27,963 nucleotides of DNA, from IMG/VR virus record IMGVR_UViG_3300007735_000569, positions 1 to 27,963 of that record; one strand, written 5' to 3'. The DNA comes from a virus. Below the pieces are notes generated by a model. It ran no database searches and was not told where the DNA came from. It saw only the letters and a program-made list of their open reading frames with translations. The position numbers and the translations under genes are program-made. This document shows positions 26,343 through 27,963 of the stretch, piece by piece. Each line of letters starts with the position of its first letter. Within the stretch, counting starts at the first letter, position 1.

Positions 26343-27853
26343 ACTAAACTAGATTCTTTCATTTTAGTTTGTCTTATATTTGGTTTATCTAATTTAATAG
26401 TTTCCATTTTCATAACTCTTAAAGATTTCTTTTCCATTTTAATTACGTCTTCCTTTGCACCAAACAATTCACTTAATAGTCTTAATGTTTTTTGTTTTTG
26501 CAATACCCAAGATTTAGATCTTTGTAAGTATTTCCAAAAATCTAAAAATTTAAAATAACTAATTCCTTCTTCAGTAAATGGTAAACCTCTCATTACATCA
26601 GTTAATTTTTTACCAGGCGCTTTATTTATAAAATCTGCTAACAAATCTTTTATTTGTACATCTACTTTAGCCGAATCAGGAGCATCTAATACTTGAAGTT
26701 TTTCAAATAGTTTAACTAATTGTTTTCTCCATATAATCTTACCCACTGGAAGCATAGGTTTTGATATTTGATTCATACATGCTACTGAAAATTTTTCAGG
26801 GTCATGTAATGTAACATCATCTACTTCAACGCTATCACCATCTATATTAACAAAATATAATGGTGGATCTGATGGATATTTACTTATTCCTGTTATTTCT
26901 GGTGGTGGAACATCATCACCTACTCCGAATTCTCTTTTAGAACAAACTTTTGAATTACAAAAACTAACAATTGGTTCTAATTTACATTTGTAACGATATT
27001 CTTTTTTACCTACAGATTCTATGGAGCTTGTTATTTCTCCATGTTGAAGAGGAGGTTTCATGTATTGTTCATTATAAACATACATTTTTGTTTGCCACTC
27101 ATTTGGAAATCTTTTCTTTAAATAAACTCCAATGTTATACATCATATCATTTCTTCCACCTTCTGGCATTCCATCTTTTAATATTGTTTGTAAACAAGGA
27201 GGTGCACCCTTTAGTAAGTCGTCTGTGTTATCTGATTCATTAATTTTTAAATTAAATAATTCTTTTTCATCTAAAGCATATTGATCATATATTTTAAAAA
27301 AGTTTTCTATTTTTAATGGTTCACCATTATCATCAAATGCAAATCTAACTGACTTATTATTTCCATGATAAGGAACATTTAAAAAACTTCCCGTATCCCC
27401 TCTCTCAGCTCTAATGTAATCTTGTTTAGGAAATATTTCTGCTTTTGCATATCCTAATATACCTGCAATCTTTTTTAATCTTTCCCTCATTAAACTTGCC
27501 GCTACAAATTCTTTTGTAAATAAAAATACATGAGCACCACCAGATTTAGATCTAAATAAAATCATTGGTATGTTTTTGTCTCTAATTTTTTTAATGAAAG
27601 CTTTGTGATCAAATGGATAAGTATCAATATCGATACATCCCCACTTACATTTATTATCTTCTCTTATTGGAACTATTCCTAACGCTGGTTCATCACCATT
27701 TAAATGAGCTTGCCATAATAAATCTGTTACTGGTTTTTTTATTGTAAATGACTTAGCTTCATGTTTACCGTTTTCAGAAAATTCTTCTGTAATTTTAGTT
27801 TGGCCATAAGCTGTTTGTAGGCCAGCAAATATCTCTTTGAATCTTTCTAACAT
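26339..27853 (-). CDS. Archaeo-eukaryotic-type (AEP) primase, TOTE-like
   Basis: 504 aa. The N-terminal 200 residues hold the AEP motifs: WGCIDIDTYP with Asp75 and Asp77 (metal ligands), RSKSGGAHVF with Ser104 and His108 (nucleotide binding), and VRFAFDD with Asp174. The order and the preceding GIVPIR strand resemble the primases of TOTE conflict systems and related phage proteins. The C-terminal half (about 215-504) contains a helical domain (GGRNDMMYNIGVYLKKRFPN) like primase C-terminal modules, and two Cys in FCNSKVCSK. It replaces the DnaG-type primase-helicase of T7-like phages and would prime for the neighbouring polymerase. Confidence 0.88.
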   Translation of the reverse strand: MLERFKEIFAGLQTAYGQTKITEEFSENGKHEAKSFTIKKPVTDLLWQAHLNGDEPALGIVPIREDNKCKWGCIDIDTYPFDHKAFIKKIRDKNIPMILFRSKSGGAHVFLFTKEFVAASLMRERLKKIAGILGYAKAEIFPKQDYIRAERGDTGSFLNVPYHGNNKSVRFAFDDNGEPLKIENFFKIYDQYALDEKELFNLKINESDNTDDLLKGAPPCLQTILKDGMPEGGRNDMMYNIGVYLKKRFPNEWQTKMYVYNEQYMKPPLQHGEITSSIESVGKKEYRYKCKLEPIVSFCNSKVCSKREFGVGDDVPPPEITGISKYPSDPPLYFVNIDGDSVEVDDVTLHDPEKFSVACMNQISKPMLPVGKIIWRKQLVKLFEKLQVLDAPDSAKVDVQIKDLLADFINKAPGKKLTDVMRGLPFTEEGISYFKFLDFWKYLQRSKSWVLQKQKTLRLLSELFGAKEDVIKMEKKSLRVMKMETIKLDKPNIRQTKMKESSLV

Positions 27854-27871
27854 ATTCCACTCTCAATGTAT

Positions 27872-27895
27872 TGGGGTGATATTTCTATCACCCCA
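27872..27895. terminator. Hairpin between the partial gene and the primase
   Basis: A perfect 10-bp stem (TGGGGTGATA with TATCACCCCA) closes a TTTC loop. It lies between the stop of the gene at the right edge and the primase start. No U-tract follows on the minus strand (only AATACATTG), so it may reduce read-through or stabilise mRNA rather than terminate fully. Confidence 0.55.
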
Positions 27896-27902
27896 TTTAG
27901 TA

Positions 27903-27963
27903 TTACTTATTATTTGCTAAACTTTGATAGAACTGTTTTGCTCTTTCATAGATAGCTGCATCA
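27903..27963 (-). CDS. C-terminal end of an unidentified phage gene (cut by the window edge)
   Basis: A partial frame runs from the right edge to TAA at 27903. The readable end is DAAIYERAKQFYQSLANNK, an amphipathic helix. It has the same direction as the replication operon and would lie just upstream of the primase. The fragment is too short to name; its frame is open and unbroken to the edge. Confidence 0.5.
   Translation of the reverse strand, partial: DAAIYERAKQFYQSLANNK

Overview
This window is part of the genome of a tailed double-stranded DNA phage, very probably a marine one infecting an AT-rich bacterium. The evidence is a large terminase, a portal protein, a scaffold-like protein, a GroES-like co-chaperonin, a holin, two peptidoglycan hydrolases and a compact replication set, all in visibly AT-rich DNA with tightly packed genes and many 4-nt ATGA overlaps. 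Several small proteins resemble families I know mainly from uncultured marine phage contigs (proteins resembling DUF5872, DUF6321, DUF6496 and DUF3310, and short Lys/Arg-rich proteins ending in a GG...KY-type tail). Host and virion morphology cannot be read from the window; a podovirus-like phage is a reasonable guess from gene content. No integrase, phage RNA polymerase, tRNA or CRISPR array was seen.

Layout. Positions 1-9847 (minus strand) form the head and packaging module. In transcription order it reads terminase large subunit, Gly-rich protein, a small conserved protein, portal, DUF6496-like protein, holin, a run of tiny basic proteins, GroES-like co-chaperonin, scaffold-like protein and a capsid-associated protein. 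The major capsid gene is expected just beyond the left edge. Positions 9848-14345 are an accessory or early region of short plus-strand genes separated by unusual GC-rich intergenic cassettes. Each cassette carries a repeated 29-bp element and a GCGACA-N3-TGTCGC palindrome, and most also have a terminator-like hairpin and a recognisable sigma70-type promoter. The small terminase subunit lies here on the plus strand, away from and opposite to the large subunit. Positions 14345-15035 hold bidirectional terminators and a GC-rich potential RNA structure.

Positions 15036-27963 (minus strand) form the replication, nuclease and lysis operon. In transcription order it reads an archaeo-eukaryotic-type primase, an SF1 UvrD-like helicase, a DUF3310 protein, a family A DNA polymerase with proofreading domain, membrane and lysis genes (coiled-coil membrane protein, glucosaminidase, M15 peptidase), Zn-ribbon and DnaJ-like CxxC mini-proteins, a ribbon-helix-helix-like regulator, a GIY-YIG-like nuclease, a PD-(D/E)XK exonuclease and many small unknown genes. 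Two near-consensus internal promoters (16174-16202 and 19920-19948) subdivide this operon.

Together the genes describe a phage that replicates with its own primase, helicase and polymerase, processes DNA with three or more nucleases, assembles heads with help from a host-GroEL-engaging co-chaperonin, and lyses with a holin plus two wall enzymes of different bond specificity. The most unusual part is the repeat-promoter cassette system at 9.9-12.9 kb.
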